DNA from: an uncultured Lachnospiraceae bacterium
GTDB taxonomy: Bacteria > Bacillota > Clostridia > Lachnospirales > Lachnospiraceae
DNA length: 45,667 nt
Direction of reading: 5' to 3'
Assembly (NCBI GenBank): GCA_958426095.1
Contig: CATZYB010000001.1
Coordinates: forward strand, 1-45,667
Below are positions 22,235-31,389 of the stretch, in pieces. Within the stretch, counting starts at the first letter, position 1. The number at the start of each line of letters is the position of its first letter. The position numbers were made by a program, and so were the translations under genes. Below the pieces are notes generated by a model. That model made no database searches. It saw nothing but the letters and a program-made list of their open reading frames with translations, and had not been told where the DNA came from.

Positions 22235-22933
22235 ATGAGAAGAATTGGAATTATCGGAGCCATGGAAGAAGAAGTGGCTTCTTTAAAAGGCCAGATGGAG
22301 ATTCAGGAAGTGCGGACCATTGCGGGAATGGAATTTTTTAGGGGAATTTGTGAAAAGCAGTCGGTCATTGTCGTACGCAGCGGCATTGGAAAGGTAAATG
22401 CAGCGATATGTACGCAGATTCTCTGTGATATTTTTCAGGTGGAAGTGATTATCAATACAGGAGTGGCCGGAAGCCTGAAAAATGCTATTAATATCGGTGA
22501 TATCGTACTTTCGGTGGATGCTTTGCAGCATGATATGGATGCCACCGGTTTTGGGTATGAGCCGGGAATTATCCCGAGAATGGAAACCTCTGTATTTAAA
22601 GCAGACGATGCGCTGGTAGAACTGGCAGAAAAAGTTTGCCGGGAAGTGAATCCGGATATCCAGGTATTTCGGGGCCGGGTTGTGAGCGGCGACCAATTTG
22701 TTTCCGACCACGATGTGAAAGAGCGGCTGATCCGTCTGTTTGACGGATACTGCACCGAGATGGAAGGGGCGTCGATTGCCCAGGCGGCCTGGCTAAATAA
22801 TGTACCTTATGTAGTAATTCGTGCTATTTCCGATAAAGCGGACGGCAGTGCGGAGATGGATTACAGTGAATTTGAAATGAAAGCGATCGAGCATACCGTG
22901 CGTCTGGTAACGGGAATGTTGAGAAATATGTAA
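22235..22933 (+). CDS. mtnN: 5'-methylthioadenosine/S-adenosylhomocysteine nucleosidase
   Basis: A 232-residue enzyme of the PNP/UDP phosphorylase fold that hydrolyses MTA and SAH, products of SAM use. Catalytic and substrate-binding residues are visible: Glu11 and neighbours in G-A-M-E-E-E, M-E-G-A-S at about 173-177 and the proton donor Asp in R-A-I-S-D-K-A-D-G. Length is normal. ACAGGAGACGAAAG precedes the ATG. From 22065 to 22234 the region shared with the divergent TSCPD gene holds a minus-strand TATAAT but no clear -35 box. Confidence 0.93.
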   Translation: MRRIGIIGAMEEEVASLKGQMEIQEVRTIAGMEFFRGICEKQSVIVVRSGIGKVNAAICTQILCDIFQVEVIINTGVAGSLKNAINIGDIVLSVDALQHDMDATGFGYEPGIIPRMETSVFKADDALVELAEKVCREVNPDIQVFRGRVVSGDQFVSDHDVKERLIRLFDGYCTEMEGASIAQAAWLNNVPYVVIRAISDKADGSAEMDYSEFEMKAIEHTVRLVTGMLRNM

Positions 22934-23018
22934 AATATGCCCGACCGATTTGAATAGATTTTGTCTTTTTGTTGATATTATAATGGAGCTATCTTATCAA
23001 CGAAAGGAGTTCACAAAA

Positions 23019-23738
23019 ATGAGAAACTGGTTTTTGGGACAGGGTATTCCAATGTATGCGGAAACCATATTGCTGGTGGCCGGATTGTTCACCTTATGGA
23101 TGACGGGAAGAATTTACAAAAGATTGATACGTGAAGCTGATTTAATGGGAACTTCCAATCAGCGCCTGATCAAATACATTAAACTGAAAGTGACCAGTTA
23201 CTATAAGATCGGTATGCGCCCGACAGATACACAGGCTTTGATCGGACGTTACATAAAGAAATACCGGGTGGGGCCGTTTTCACTGCAGAGCTGGAACCGT
23301 CTGCCTTATCTTTTGATGACGGCCATGCTGGCTGTCGGCGGCGGAAATTTGATGTACCGCTGGACACGTGGAGAAGAGCTTTACCAGATGTCTGTCATCT
23401 TCGGAATGTCGGTTCTGGGAATCATTGTTCTTGGCGGCCTTTTAATGTTTATGGATTTTAAAGGCAGGGAGACGCTGCTTGTCCACAGTATTTCAGATTA
23501 TGTGGATAATTATCTCAGCAATAAGCTGGCCCAGGATTATAAGGCTCAGACCGGAAAGGTATCGCCGGAACAGTACAAACGGGCGCTTCAGGAGATCGCG
23601 GCGACCGGGACAGGACGGCGCAGAGAAAGAAACAGCCAGTACTATTATGAGGGCTATGAAGACAGCGATTTAAACCGTAAAAATGACGAGGTAGATGCAA
23701 AGATCGTGGAAGATGTTCTGAAAGAATTTTTATGTTGA
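23019..23738 (+). CDS. Conserved membrane protein of unknown function
   Basis: A 239-residue protein. The start at 23019 has AAAGGAG ten bases upstream; the open frame reaches further back to 22950 without such a site. Three hydrophobic segments: about 13-30, 107-124 and 136-158; a basic stretch follows each. The C-terminal 70 residues are cytoplasmic, with R-R-R-E-R and a Tyr-rich stretch (S-Q-Y-Y-Y-E-G-Y-E-D), and it ends in F-L-C. It stands between mtnN and pgi with its own leader. No family recognised. Confidence 0.7.
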   Translation: MRNWFLGQGIPMYAETILLVAGLFTLWMTGRIYKRLIREADLMGTSNQRLIKYIKLKVTSYYKIGMRPTDTQALIGRYIKKYRVGPFSLQSWNRLPYLLMTAMLAVGGGNLMYRWTRGEELYQMSVIFGMSVLGIIVLGGLLMFMDFKGRETLLVHSISDYVDNYLSNKLAQDYKAQTGKVSPEQYKRALQEIAATGTGRRRERNSQYYYEGYEDSDLNRKNDEVDAKIVEDVLKEFLC

Positions 23739-23753
23739 AAAATCATTAAATCA

Positions 23754-23782
23754 TTGATAAAATGCGGTCGTTTTGGTATTAT
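23754..23782 (+). promoter_or_regulatory. Promoter of pgi
   Basis: TTGATA (23754-23759), 17 bases, TATTAT (23777-23782), about 40 bases before the start of pgi. Confidence 0.6.
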
Positions 23783-23822
23783 GATAGATAAGAATATTTA
23801 AATACTTTTGGAGGTAAACAAC

Positions 23823-25172
23823 ATGGCAAAAGGGGTTACGTTTGATTATTCAAAAACATCGCCGTTTATTCGTGCTGATGAAGTGGAATTAATGAAAAAA
23901 CTGGTTGGGGATGCCAAAGAAGTTCTCGTCAGCAAGACCGGTGCGGGAAATGATTTCCTGGGCTGGATCGACCTCCCTGTGGATTATGACAAAGAAGAAT
24001 TCGCTCGGATAAAAAAGGCGGCTGCCAAGATTCAGAGCGATTCGGATGTGCTGCTCGTTATCGGTATCGGCGGTTCCTATCTGGGAGCAAGAGCAGCGAT
24101 TGAATTTTTACAGCATAATTTTTATAATATACTGCCAAAAGAACAGCGTAAGACACCGGAGATTTATTTTGTCGGAAACAATCTGAGCAGCTCTTATATC
24201 AGTAATCTGATCGACGTCATTGGAGACAGAGATTTTTCAATCAATATGATCTCAAAATCCGGTACAACGACAGAACCGGCGGTTGCATTCCGTGTTTTCA
24301 AGAAATTGATTGAAACAAAATATGGAAAAGAAGAATCGGCTAAACGTATTTATTGTACGACAGATAAAGCCAGGGGCGCTTTAAAGAATCTGGCAACAGA
24401 AGAAGGTTATGAGACCTTTGTTGTTCCGGATGATGTGGGCGGACGGTTTTCTGTATTGACAGCCGTAGGACTTCTGCCGATCGCGGTCAGCGGTGCGGAT
24501 ATTGATCAGCTGATGGCCGGTGCGGCGAGCGCAAGAAAACGCTGTCTTGAAAATGAATTTGAAGAAAATGATTCTTTACAGTATGCGGCTATCCGCAACA
24601 TTCTGCTTCGTAAAGGTAAATCCATAGAGATCACCTGCAGTTATGAACCATCACTTTTATATATCGGCGAATGGTGGAAACAACTTTACGGAGAAAGCGA
24701 AGGTAAAGATCAGAGAGGCATTTTCCCGGCATCTGTTACACTGACAGCAGATTTACATTCTATGGGACAGTTCATTCAGGACGGCGCCCGGATCATGTTT
24801 GAAACCGTTTTGGAAGTAGAAACTCCGAAACATGAAATTTTGATCGAAGAAGAACCGGTAGATCTGGACGGCTTAAACTATCTGGCCGGAAAGAATGTGG
24901 ATTTCATCAATAAGAGTGCGATGAACGGTACGGTTCTTGCACATACGGACGGAAGTGTTCCGAACCTGATGGTGCATATTCCTGAACAGAATGAATTCTA
25001 TCTCGGCGAACTGTTCTATTTCTATGAGTTTGCTTGCGGCGTCAGTGGATATGTTCTCGGCGTAAATCCGTTTAATCAGCCGGGTGTTGAAAGCTATAAG
25101 AAAAATATGTTTGCGCTTCTCGGAAAACCTGGATATGAAGATCTGACGGAAGCGTTGTTGAAACGTCTGTAA
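23823..25172 (+). CDS. pgi: Glucose-6-phosphate isomerase
   Basis: A 449-residue glycolytic enzyme of the short Bacillus/clostridial type, converting glucose 6-phosphate and fructose 6-phosphate. The motifs I-G-I-G-G-S-Y-L-G-A-R-A, I-S-K-S-G-T-T-T-E-P and V-P-D-D-V-G-G-R-F-S-V-L-T-A-V-G are visible and include the phosphate-binding residues; the end N-Q-P-G-V-E-S-Y-K-K has the catalytic Lys region. GGAGG lies upstream of the ATG at 23823. A strong terminator follows. Confidence 0.95.
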   Translation: MAKGVTFDYSKTSPFIRADEVELMKKLVGDAKEVLVSKTGAGNDFLGWIDLPVDYDKEEFARIKKAAAKIQSDSDVLLVIGIGGSYLGARAAIEFLQHNFYNILPKEQRKTPEIYFVGNNLSSSYISNLIDVIGDRDFSINMISKSGTTTEPAVAFRVFKKLIETKYGKEESAKRIYCTTDKARGALKNLATEEGYETFVVPDDVGGRFSVLTAVGLLPIAVSGADIDQLMAGAASARKRCLENEFEENDSLQYAAIRNILLRKGKSIEITCSYEPSLLYIGEWWKQLYGESEGKDQRGIFPASVTLTADLHSMGQFIQDGARIMFETVLEVETPKHEILIEEEPVDLDGLNYLAGKNVDFINKSAMNGTVLAHTDGSVPNLMVHIPEQNEFYLGELFYFYEFACGVSGYVLGVNPFNQPGVESYKKNMFALLGKPGYEDLTEALLKRL

Positions 25173-25183
25173 GTATGATGGAC

Positions 25184-25217
25184 AAGCTCTGTTCGGAAAT
25201 CCGGACAGAGCTTTTTT
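25184..25217 (+). terminator. Terminator after pgi
   Basis: 13-base stem AAGCTCTGTTCGG / CCGGACAGAGCTT with one mismatch pair around AAAT, followed by TTTT. Confidence 0.9.
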
Positions 25218-25341
25218 CTTTCTAAGGAAGCCCGGTCCCCGACTGAGGAGCAGGTAACACAGATGTTCTGAAAAAAATACGATGGATTTATTGTATCTAT
25301 GCTAAAATACGCTTAGGTTGTTTAAAAGGAGAAGAAACATT

Positions 25342-27063
25342 ATGGAAGTAAAGAGACAAAAGGAAGTCTATGTCATCGGACATAAGAATCCGGATACGGA
25401 TTCGGTGTGTTCGGCGATTGCCTATGCCTCGCTCAAAAATGAAATTCTTGCCAGAGTGAATCGGGGAGAGTCGGTTGAGCAGTATCAGGATTTCCTGATC
25501 GAAGGTGAGGAAAGCGGGCAGGCAGTTTACGTACCGGCCCGTGCAGGACAGATCAATACAGAAACGAATTATGTCCTTAGAAAATTTCAGCAGAAAGTGC
25601 CGGTATATATGAATGCGATCCGGACGCAGGTGGGGGACATTAATATTCGTCGGATTCAGGGAATATCGGCGGATTACTCGCTGAAAAAAGCCTGGGAAAT
25701 CATGCGTCAGTCTGAAACATCTACTCTGGCCGTTGTTGATGATGACAGAAAGCTTCAGGGGCTGATCACCATATCGGATATTGCAGGCGCTTATATGTCT
25801 GTTTTGGATAATCAGATTTTATCAGAGGCATGCACACCGATCGCCAATATTCTTGAAACGTTAAAAGGGGAGCTGGTTGTAGGCGATGCCGATAAACGTC
25901 TGACGAAGGGTAAACTGGTCGTATCGACGGCCACCTTGAGCGTGATCGATGAATTTATTAAAGAAGACGATCTGGTCATTCTCGGAAACCGGTACGAAGC
26001 CCAGTTGAGCGCCATTGAAAACCGGGCCTCTTGTATTATCATATGTGATGGCGCAAAGGCTTCACGGACAATCTGTAAACTGGCGGAAGAAAACGGCTGT
26101 GCGGTGATCTGTACGCCGGCAGATACCTATACGGTAACCCGTTCGATCAATCAGAGTATTCCTGTCAGTTATTTTATGATCAAAGACGGCATTATTTCTT
26201 TTGGTGAAAGCGACTATGTTGCGGATATTAAGCCGATCATGCTGAATAAACGGCATCGGGATTTTCTCATTGTGGATGATGAGGGACGTTATACGGGAAT
26301 GATCTCACGGCGTACTTTGATTGATATGAACACAAAGAAAGTGATCCTGGTGGATCATAATGAAGTGGATCAGGCGGCCGATGGCGTGGATGAAGCAGAA
26401 GTTATGGAGATCATCGATCATCACAAACTTGGTACGGTGGAAACGATCCGTCCGGTCAAAGTGCGTAATGAGCCGGTGGGGTGTACGGCGACCATCGTCT
26501 ACGAAATGTATATGGAAAATCAGATTCCGGTCACAAAGGAAATTGCCGGGATTTTATGCGCTGCCATTCTTTCGGATACATTGATGTTCCGTTCGCCGAC
26601 CTGCACGGAAATGGATAAGATCGTTGCGGAACATTTGGCGGAGATCGCGGAAATCGATATTGAAAAATTCGCTATGAAAATGTTTGAAGAGGGCAGTCAG
26701 CTCAGAAAGAAAGCGGATTCGGAAATTTTCTATCAGGATTACAAGAAATTTGTTGCCAGCGATATTCCTTATGGTGTGGGACAGATCACATCCATGAATC
26801 GGGAAGAGCTTTTAAGCGTTCAGGACCGACTGCTGGCCTATATGGAGTCGGCGATGAAGGAGACGGGGATTCCGATGATCTTCTTTATGCTGACCGATAT
26901 TCTGAAAGAGTCTACCAGACTTCTTTTTGTGGGAAATGATGCGAAAATGCTTGTGGAGAACAGTTTCCATCAGGAGGCAGAAGCGCATTATATTGATTTA
27001 GAAGGCGTGGTATCGCGTAAAAAACAGTTGATACCAAAATTGACCGCCATATTGCAGCAGTAG
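25342..27063 (+). CDS. CBS-domain manganese-dependent inorganic pyrophosphatase, copy 1
   Basis: A 573-residue family II pyrophosphatase with an inserted regulatory part. DHH motifs: G-H-K-N-P-D-T-D-S (13-21), V-D-H-N-E (about 337), I-D-H-H-K (about 358). Between about 75 and 320 lie two CBS halves around a DRTGG-like domain, which in this family bind AMP, ADP or Ap4A and control activity. The C-terminal DHHA2 domain ends with S-R-K-K-Q-L-I-P-K-L. AAAGGAG lies upstream of the ATG at 25342. It is followed after 15 bases by a close paralogue. Confidence 0.9.
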   Translation: MEVKRQKEVYVIGHKNPDTDSVCSAIAYASLKNEILARVNRGESVEQYQDFLIEGEESGQAVYVPARAGQINTETNYVLRKFQQKVPVYMNAIRTQVGDINIRRIQGISADYSLKKAWEIMRQSETSTLAVVDDDRKLQGLITISDIAGAYMSVLDNQILSEACTPIANILETLKGELVVGDADKRLTKGKLVVSTATLSVIDEFIKEDDLVILGNRYEAQLSAIENRASCIIICDGAKASRTICKLAEENGCAVICTPADTYTVTRSINQSIPVSYFMIKDGIISFGESDYVADIKPIMLNKRHRDFLIVDDEGRYTGMISRRTLIDMNTKKVILVDHNEVDQAADGVDEAEVMEIIDHHKLGTVETIRPVKVRNEPVGCTATIVYEMYMENQIPVTKEIAGILCAAILSDTLMFRSPTCTEMDKIVAEHLAEIAEIDIEKFAMKMFEEGSQLRKKADSEIFYQDYKKFVASDIPYGVGQITSMNREELLSVQDRLLAYMESAMKETGIPMIFFMLTDILKESTRLLFVGNDAKMLVENSFHQEAEAHYIDLEGVVSRKKQLIPKLTAILQQ

Positions 27064-27078
27064 CAGGAGGATGCAGAG

Positions 27079-28725
27079 ATGAAAAAGGAAAAAATTTACG
27101 TCATTGGACATAAACATCCGGACACGGATTCCATTTGCTCCGCTATCGCCTATGCTTATTTGCGGAAAAAAGTGACCGGAATGAATTATGTGCCGGCTCG
27201 GGCCGGAGAGATTAATTCGGAGACAGCCTTTGTTTTGAATCGGTTTCAGGCGGAGGTTCCGATCTATATGCAGGATGTGCGTACCCAGGTGAAAGATGTG
27301 CAGATTTCACCGGCCCACAGCGGTCGGCCGGATATGTCGATCCGGGAGGCCTGGCAGCGGCTTCAGGAAGAAAAAGTATCTACACTGACCATCGTAGATG
27401 AAGATAAAAAACTTCTTGGCCTGATCACCAAGGGCGATATTGCAAAAACTTATATGGGTGTTTATGACAGCCGGGTGCTGTCGGAAAACCGGACGCCGTA
27501 CAAAAATATTTTGGAGACTCTGGATGGAGAAATGCTCGTCGGAGACCCGGAGGGCGTGGTAGAAAGCGGTAAGATTTTAATTGCGGCGGCCAATCCGGAT
27601 CTGATGGAAGAATATATCGAGGACGGCGATATGGTCATGTTGGGAGACAGGTACGAATCCCAGCTCTGCGCCATTGAGATGAATGCCGGCTGCCTTATCA
27701 TCAGTATGAATACTCAGCCGAACGACAGTATTTTAAAACTGGCAGAGGAACATCATTGTACCATTATCCGGACGCCATATGATACCTTTATTGCAGCGCG
27801 TCTTATCAATCAGAGTATGGCCGTGGGACATTTTATGGTCAAGGATATGAAAACCTTCAAAAAAGACGATTTTATTGATGATGTAAAAGAAGTTATGGCG
27901 AAAAACCGTCATCGTGCCTTTCCAATCGTGACAAACCAGGGAAAGGTTATCGGAATGTTTACCCGTCATAATCTCATCGATCTGGATAAAAAGAAGGTAG
28001 CGTTGGTGGATCATAATGAAGCAGGACAGGCGGTAGATGGCATATTTGACTGTGAGATCATGGAAATTGTAGATCACCACAAGCTCGGCTATGTTCAGAG
28101 TATGAAACCAGTATTTTTCCGGTGTCAGCCGGTGGGCTGTACGTCTACCATTATTTATCTGATGTATCGGGAAAATAAGGTGGAGATTCCGGCCGATATG
28201 GCGGGCCTGATGTGTTCGGCTATCATTTCGGATACGTTATTATACCGTTCACCGACCTGCACACCGCTGGATCGCATGGCGGCGGAAGCTCTGGCCAAAA
28301 TCGCCGGCATTGAAGTGGAAGCGTATGGCATGGAGATGTTTGAAGCTGGAAGTGATCTGAAGAGTAAATCCGATGCGGATATTTTCTATCAGGATTTCAA
28401 GAAGTTTTCTGCCGGAGAAGTTCAGTTTGGCGTGGGACAGATTACATCTCTCGATGCACGGGAATTAAAGAAAATCCATGCCCGGCTGTCTACGATGCTT
28501 ACAAAAGCAAAAGCAGAACATGGGCTGGATATGATCTTCTTTATGCTTACCAATATTCTGGACGAATCCACGCTGGTACTCTGTTCAGATGAAGAGGCCC
28601 TTTCTGTGGCTTCAAGATGTTTTGGAGTTTCGGTGACAAAGGACGGGGACAGTGTTTTTGTCGATAATATGGTATCAAGAAAGAAACAGTTTATTCCGAA
28701 AATGGTCGGAACATTGCAAGAATAG
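27079..28725 (+). CDS. CBS-domain manganese-dependent inorganic pyrophosphatase, copy 2
   Basis: A 548-residue paralogue of the gene before it, with the same domain order: G-H-K-H-P-D-T-D-S (10-18), CBS / DRTGG / CBS insert, V-D-H-N-E, V-D-H-H-K-L-G and S-R-K-K-Q-F-I-P-K-M at the end. It lacks about 20 residues near position 45 that copy 1 has. AGGAGG lies upstream of the ATG. Both copies keep all catalytic motifs. The pair looks like an old tandem duplication, perhaps tuned to different nucleotides. Confidence 0.9.
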   Translation: MKKEKIYVIGHKHPDTDSICSAIAYAYLRKKVTGMNYVPARAGEINSETAFVLNRFQAEVPIYMQDVRTQVKDVQISPAHSGRPDMSIREAWQRLQEEKVSTLTIVDEDKKLLGLITKGDIAKTYMGVYDSRVLSENRTPYKNILETLDGEMLVGDPEGVVESGKILIAAANPDLMEEYIEDGDMVMLGDRYESQLCAIEMNAGCLIISMNTQPNDSILKLAEEHHCTIIRTPYDTFIAARLINQSMAVGHFMVKDMKTFKKDDFIDDVKEVMAKNRHRAFPIVTNQGKVIGMFTRHNLIDLDKKKVALVDHNEAGQAVDGIFDCEIMEIVDHHKLGYVQSMKPVFFRCQPVGCTSTIIYLMYRENKVEIPADMAGLMCSAIISDTLLYRSPTCTPLDRMAAEALAKIAGIEVEAYGMEMFEAGSDLKSKSDADIFYQDFKKFSAGEVQFGVGQITSLDARELKKIHARLSTMLTKAKAEHGLDMIFFMLTNILDESTLVLCSDEEALSVASRCFGVSVTKDGDSVFVDNMVSRKKQFIPKMVGTLQE

Positions 28726-28734
28726 GAGTCATCT

Positions 28735-29319
28735 ATGGCAAAACAGAAGTGGAGACCGGGAAATATGGTTTATCCTTTGCTGGCGGTACTTGTAAGCTGC
28801 GGGGATAAAGAGGGAAATATTAATTTAATGACAGCGGCCTGGACCGGGACGATCTGTTCCGATCCGCCGATGGTTTATGTATCCATACGAAAGGAACGCC
28901 ATTCCCACCATATGATCCAGGAGACCGGGGAATATGTCATTAATCTGACAACAGAAAAACTGGCGTGGGCTACGGATTTCTGCGGCGTCCGTTCCGGAAA
29001 AGATATGGATAAATTCAAAGAGATGAAATTGACGCCGGTGAAGGGTGAGCTTGAATTTGCGCCGATGATCGCGGAAAGTCCCGTGTCCATCGAGTGCCGG
29101 GTCATTAATGTGATGGAACTCGGCAGTCACGATATGTTTATGGCTGAGGTGACGGCCGTTTATGTGGATGAGCAATATATGGATGCAAAGGGAACCTTTC
29201 ATCTGGAAAAAGCGAATCCCCTGGTCTATTCCCATGGACAGTATTACGGGATGGGAAAACATCTCGGCAGTTTTGGTTTTGCGGTCCGCAAAAAGACTGT
29301 GAAAAAGAGGAAAAAATAA
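28735..29319 (+). CDS. Flavin reductase-like protein (FMN-binding split barrel)
   Basis: A 194-residue protein. The start P-G-N-M-V-Y-P-L-L-A-V-L-V-S-C-G, then N-L-M-T-A-A-W-T-G-T-I-C-S-D-P-P-M-V-Y-V-S-I-R and S-H-H-M-I-Q-E-T-G-E-Y-V-I-N-L are typical of the flavoredoxin / flavin reductase family that binds FMN. It is 9 bases after the second pyrophosphatase and so in the same transcript. The C-terminus is strongly basic (K-K-T-V-K-K-R-K-K). Electron partner unknown. Confidence 0.85.
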   Translation: MAKQKWRPGNMVYPLLAVLVSCGDKEGNINLMTAAWTGTICSDPPMVYVSIRKERHSHHMIQETGEYVINLTTEKLAWATDFCGVRSGKDMDKFKEMKLTPVKGELEFAPMIAESPVSIECRVINVMELGSHDMFMAEVTAVYVDEQYMDAKGTFHLEKANPLVYSHGQYYGMGKHLGSFGFAVRKKTVKKRKK

Positions 29320-29320
29320 G

Positions 29321-29386
29321 ATGAAAATGGCGACTGTGGATTTGGCTATGGCGGTGGTCTTGATGTGGGCGATGGCATTCGGGTGA
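29321..29386 (+). CDS. Possible 21-residue hydrophobic peptide
   Basis: A frame of 21 codons starting one base after the flavoprotein stop, M-K-M-A-T-V-D-L-A-M-A-V-V-L-M-W-A-M-A-F-G. The AAAAGAGG at the end of the upstream gene could serve as ribosome binding site. Hydrophobic from residue 8 on. It may be a chance frame; the rest of the gap to 29453 shows nothing I can name. Confidence 0.2.
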   Translation: MKMATVDLAMAVVLMWAMAFG

Positions 29387-29453
29387 TTGTCGGAAATGCG
29401 GGAACATGTACCATGATGATCCAGTGGCCGAGATAGTCATCGAAGGCGATATT

Positions 29454-29506
29454 AAAGGAGATGCTGAGGATAAATGGCATATTTGCCAGGCGGCATCTCC
29501 TTTTTT
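29454..29506. terminator. Terminator between the flavoprotein and polymerase IV genes
   Basis: Outer perfect 11-base-pair stem AAAGGAGATGC / GCATCTCCTTT with an inner hairpin TGGCA-tatt-TGCCA, followed by TTT. The A-rich left side could also serve the convergent gene. Confidence 0.75.
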
Positions 29507-29527
29507 GTATGATTGCCGCGCCGATGC

Positions 29528-30712
29528 TTATTTTTTCAGAAAGCTGCCGCGGACAACGGCGTCTTTGCCATATTTTTTTCGTATATTATCCAGAGCTTTG
29601 TCAAGCTTCTGGAGTTTTTTATTTTCTGCTGTATCAAAAAGATTGAGCTGCAAAGTGTCGGCATCCGAAAGTTTGGAAGTGCGAATGCCCAGCAGACGGA
29701 TCGGCTGGCCGTTCCAGGCCTCATCAAATAACCGGCAGGCATACTTGTAAAGGGTGTTTGCATTCTGGCTTGGCGTCAGAAGCTGCATTTGATGGGAAAT
29801 GGTGGAAAAATCACTGTATTTGATTTCTACATTGACCATGCCGGCACACTGTCCTGCGTCCCGAAGACGACCGGAGACGGATTCGGCCAGAGTCAGAAGA
29901 ACCTTTCTGGCGGCAGATGTCTCAGTAACATCCGAAGACAGGGTAGTAGAATTACCGATACCTTTGGCGATGTGACGGCGGGTGTCAATCGGCGTATATT
30001 CCAGACCGTTGGCATATTCCCAGATGGTCTGACCATGAGTCTTCAAATGGGAAGTCAGAATGGCCGGATCTGTGTGGGCCAGATCTCCGATGGTACGGAT
30101 GCCAAGGAGTTCTAATGTACGGGCGGAAGATCGTCCGACCATAAAAAGGTCCCGAACCGGGAGCGGCCACATTTTCTGTGGAATTTCTTCCGGAAATAAG
30201 GTGTGTACCAGATCCGGTTTTTTAAAGTCAGAAGCCATTTTTGCCAGCAGTTTGTTGGTGGATATGCCGATATTGACGGTAAAGCCAAGCTCATTTCGTA
30301 TGTGTTTGCGGATATGGTTGGCGGCGGATTCCGGAGTCTCTCCGCCGTTTTTAAAAGGCACATAGGTCATAAAACATTCATCGATGCTGTAGGGCCGGAT
30401 ATCCGGTGAATAGTTTTCCAGAAGAGCCAGCATTTGGCGGCTGCATTCATGATAATATTTATGGTCCGGCTGAAAAGTGCGAAGCGTCGGACATTTCTTC
30501 AGGGCGTCGGTAATGGGCTCTCCGGTAGTAACGCCAAAGGCCTTTGCCGGGATAGATTTTGCCAGAATGACGCCCCGGCGTTTGGACATATCGCCTCCGA
30601 TGGCTGAGGGAATCGTCCGGATATCCACCGATTCGCCTTCGGCCAACAGGCGAATGGCCGTCCAACTTAAAAAAGCTGAATTGACATCAATATGAAAAAA
30701 TACCTTTTCCAT
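29528..30712 (-). CDS. dinB: DNA polymerase IV-like Y-family polymerase
   Basis: A 394-residue translesion polymerase. The catalytic Asp9 (F-H-I-D-V-N-S-A-F) and Asp111-Glu112 (Y-S-I-D-E-C-F) are present; the R-R-G-V-I-L-A-K and N-I-G-I-S-T-N-K-L-L-A-K-M-A-S motifs are typical. The little finger domain lies at about 240-350, and Q-L-N-L-F near residue 355 is a beta-clamp binding motif. It starts with the H-I-D-V-N-S-A-F-L-S-W variant common in clostridia. It converges with the flavoprotein transcript. Confidence 0.9.
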   Translation of the reverse strand: MEKVFFHIDVNSAFLSWTAIRLLAEGESVDIRTIPSAIGGDMSKRRGVILAKSIPAKAFGVTTGEPITDALKKCPTLRTFQPDHKYYHECSRQMLALLENYSPDIRPYSIDECFMTYVPFKNGGETPESAANHIRKHIRNELGFTVNIGISTNKLLAKMASDFKKPDLVHTLFPEEIPQKMWPLPVRDLFMVGRSSARTLELLGIRTIGDLAHTDPAILTSHLKTHGQTIWEYANGLEYTPIDTRRHIAKGIGNSTTLSSDVTETSAARKVLLTLAESVSGRLRDAGQCAGMVNVEIKYSDFSTISHQMQLLTPSQNANTLYKYACRLFDEAWNGQPIRLLGIRTSKLSDADTLQLNLFDTAENKKLQKLDKALDNIRKKYGKDAVVRGSFLKK

Positions 30713-30814
30713 GGAAAATCACCCTTGTCTGATTAATAAATCTATTATAGCCGAAGGGCTTGAGCGGGTCAATGCGGGTAAAACATTGTCAGAAAGCGGA
30801 TGTGTGTAAAATGG

Positions 30815-30843
30815 TTGAGAATCTTCGGTGATAGTGATACAAT
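30815..30843 (+). promoter_or_regulatory. Promoter of the shikimate-kinase-like gene and yfhO
   Basis: TTGAGA (30815-30820), 17 bases, TACAAT (30838-30843), 27 bases before the start of the next gene, whose leader carries AAGGAGG. Confidence 0.65.
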
Positions 30844-30870
30844 AAACAATACGAAAAAGGAGGACCTGGA

Positions 30871-31389
30871 ATGAAAGACAACATTATTTTAATCGGAATG
30901 CCGGGAGCCGGGAAAAGCACGGTAGGCGTTGTACTGGCAAAGGCCCTGGGGTATGATTTCATAGATTCGGATTTATTGATTCAGGCAGAGACCGGGAAAC
31001 GGTTGTTTGAGATTATTAACGAAGTGGGCATCGATGGATTTCTGAAAGTTGAAGATCAGGTCAATGCCGGAATCCGGGCCAGCCAGACGGTGATCGCCAC
31101 GGGCGGCAGCGTTATTTATGGCGAGGCTGCGATGTCCCATTTAAAATCCATCGGAACGGTCGTCTATATTCAGGTGGATTATGAATCCCTTGAAAAACGT
31201 CTTGGGAACCTGTTAAAACGGGGCGTTGCCATACGTAAAGGCAATTCACTGCGCGACCTCTATAATGAACGAGTGCCGTTATATGAGAAATATGCAGATA
31301 TTACGGTGGATGAGTGTGATAAGGGGATTCGGGAAGTTGTTGAATTGATAGAATATATGCTTGAAACGCAGAGTGGTAAAGAAGAATGA
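30871..31389 (+). CDS. Shikimate kinase-like P-loop kinase with changed substrate residues
   Basis: A 172-residue kinase with Walker A G-M-P-G-A-G-K-S-T and F-I-D-S-D-L-L-I-Q, R-V-P-L-Y-E-K-Y-A-D (shared with shikimate kinases). Two positions important for shikimate are different: where the family has F-R-x-x-E this one has F-L-K-V-E, and the G-G-G motif is G-G-S (A-T-G-G-S-V-I). It may act on another substrate, though such variants are usually annotated as shikimate kinases. It overlaps yfhO by ATGA, not other aromatic genes. Confidence 0.7.
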   Translation: MKDNIILIGMPGAGKSTVGVVLAKALGYDFIDSDLLIQAETGKRLFEIINEVGIDGFLKVEDQVNAGIRASQTVIATGGSVIYGEAAMSHLKSIGTVVYIQVDYESLEKRLGNLLKRGVAIRKGNSLRDLYNERVPLYEKYADITVDECDKGIREVVELIEYMLETQSGKEE

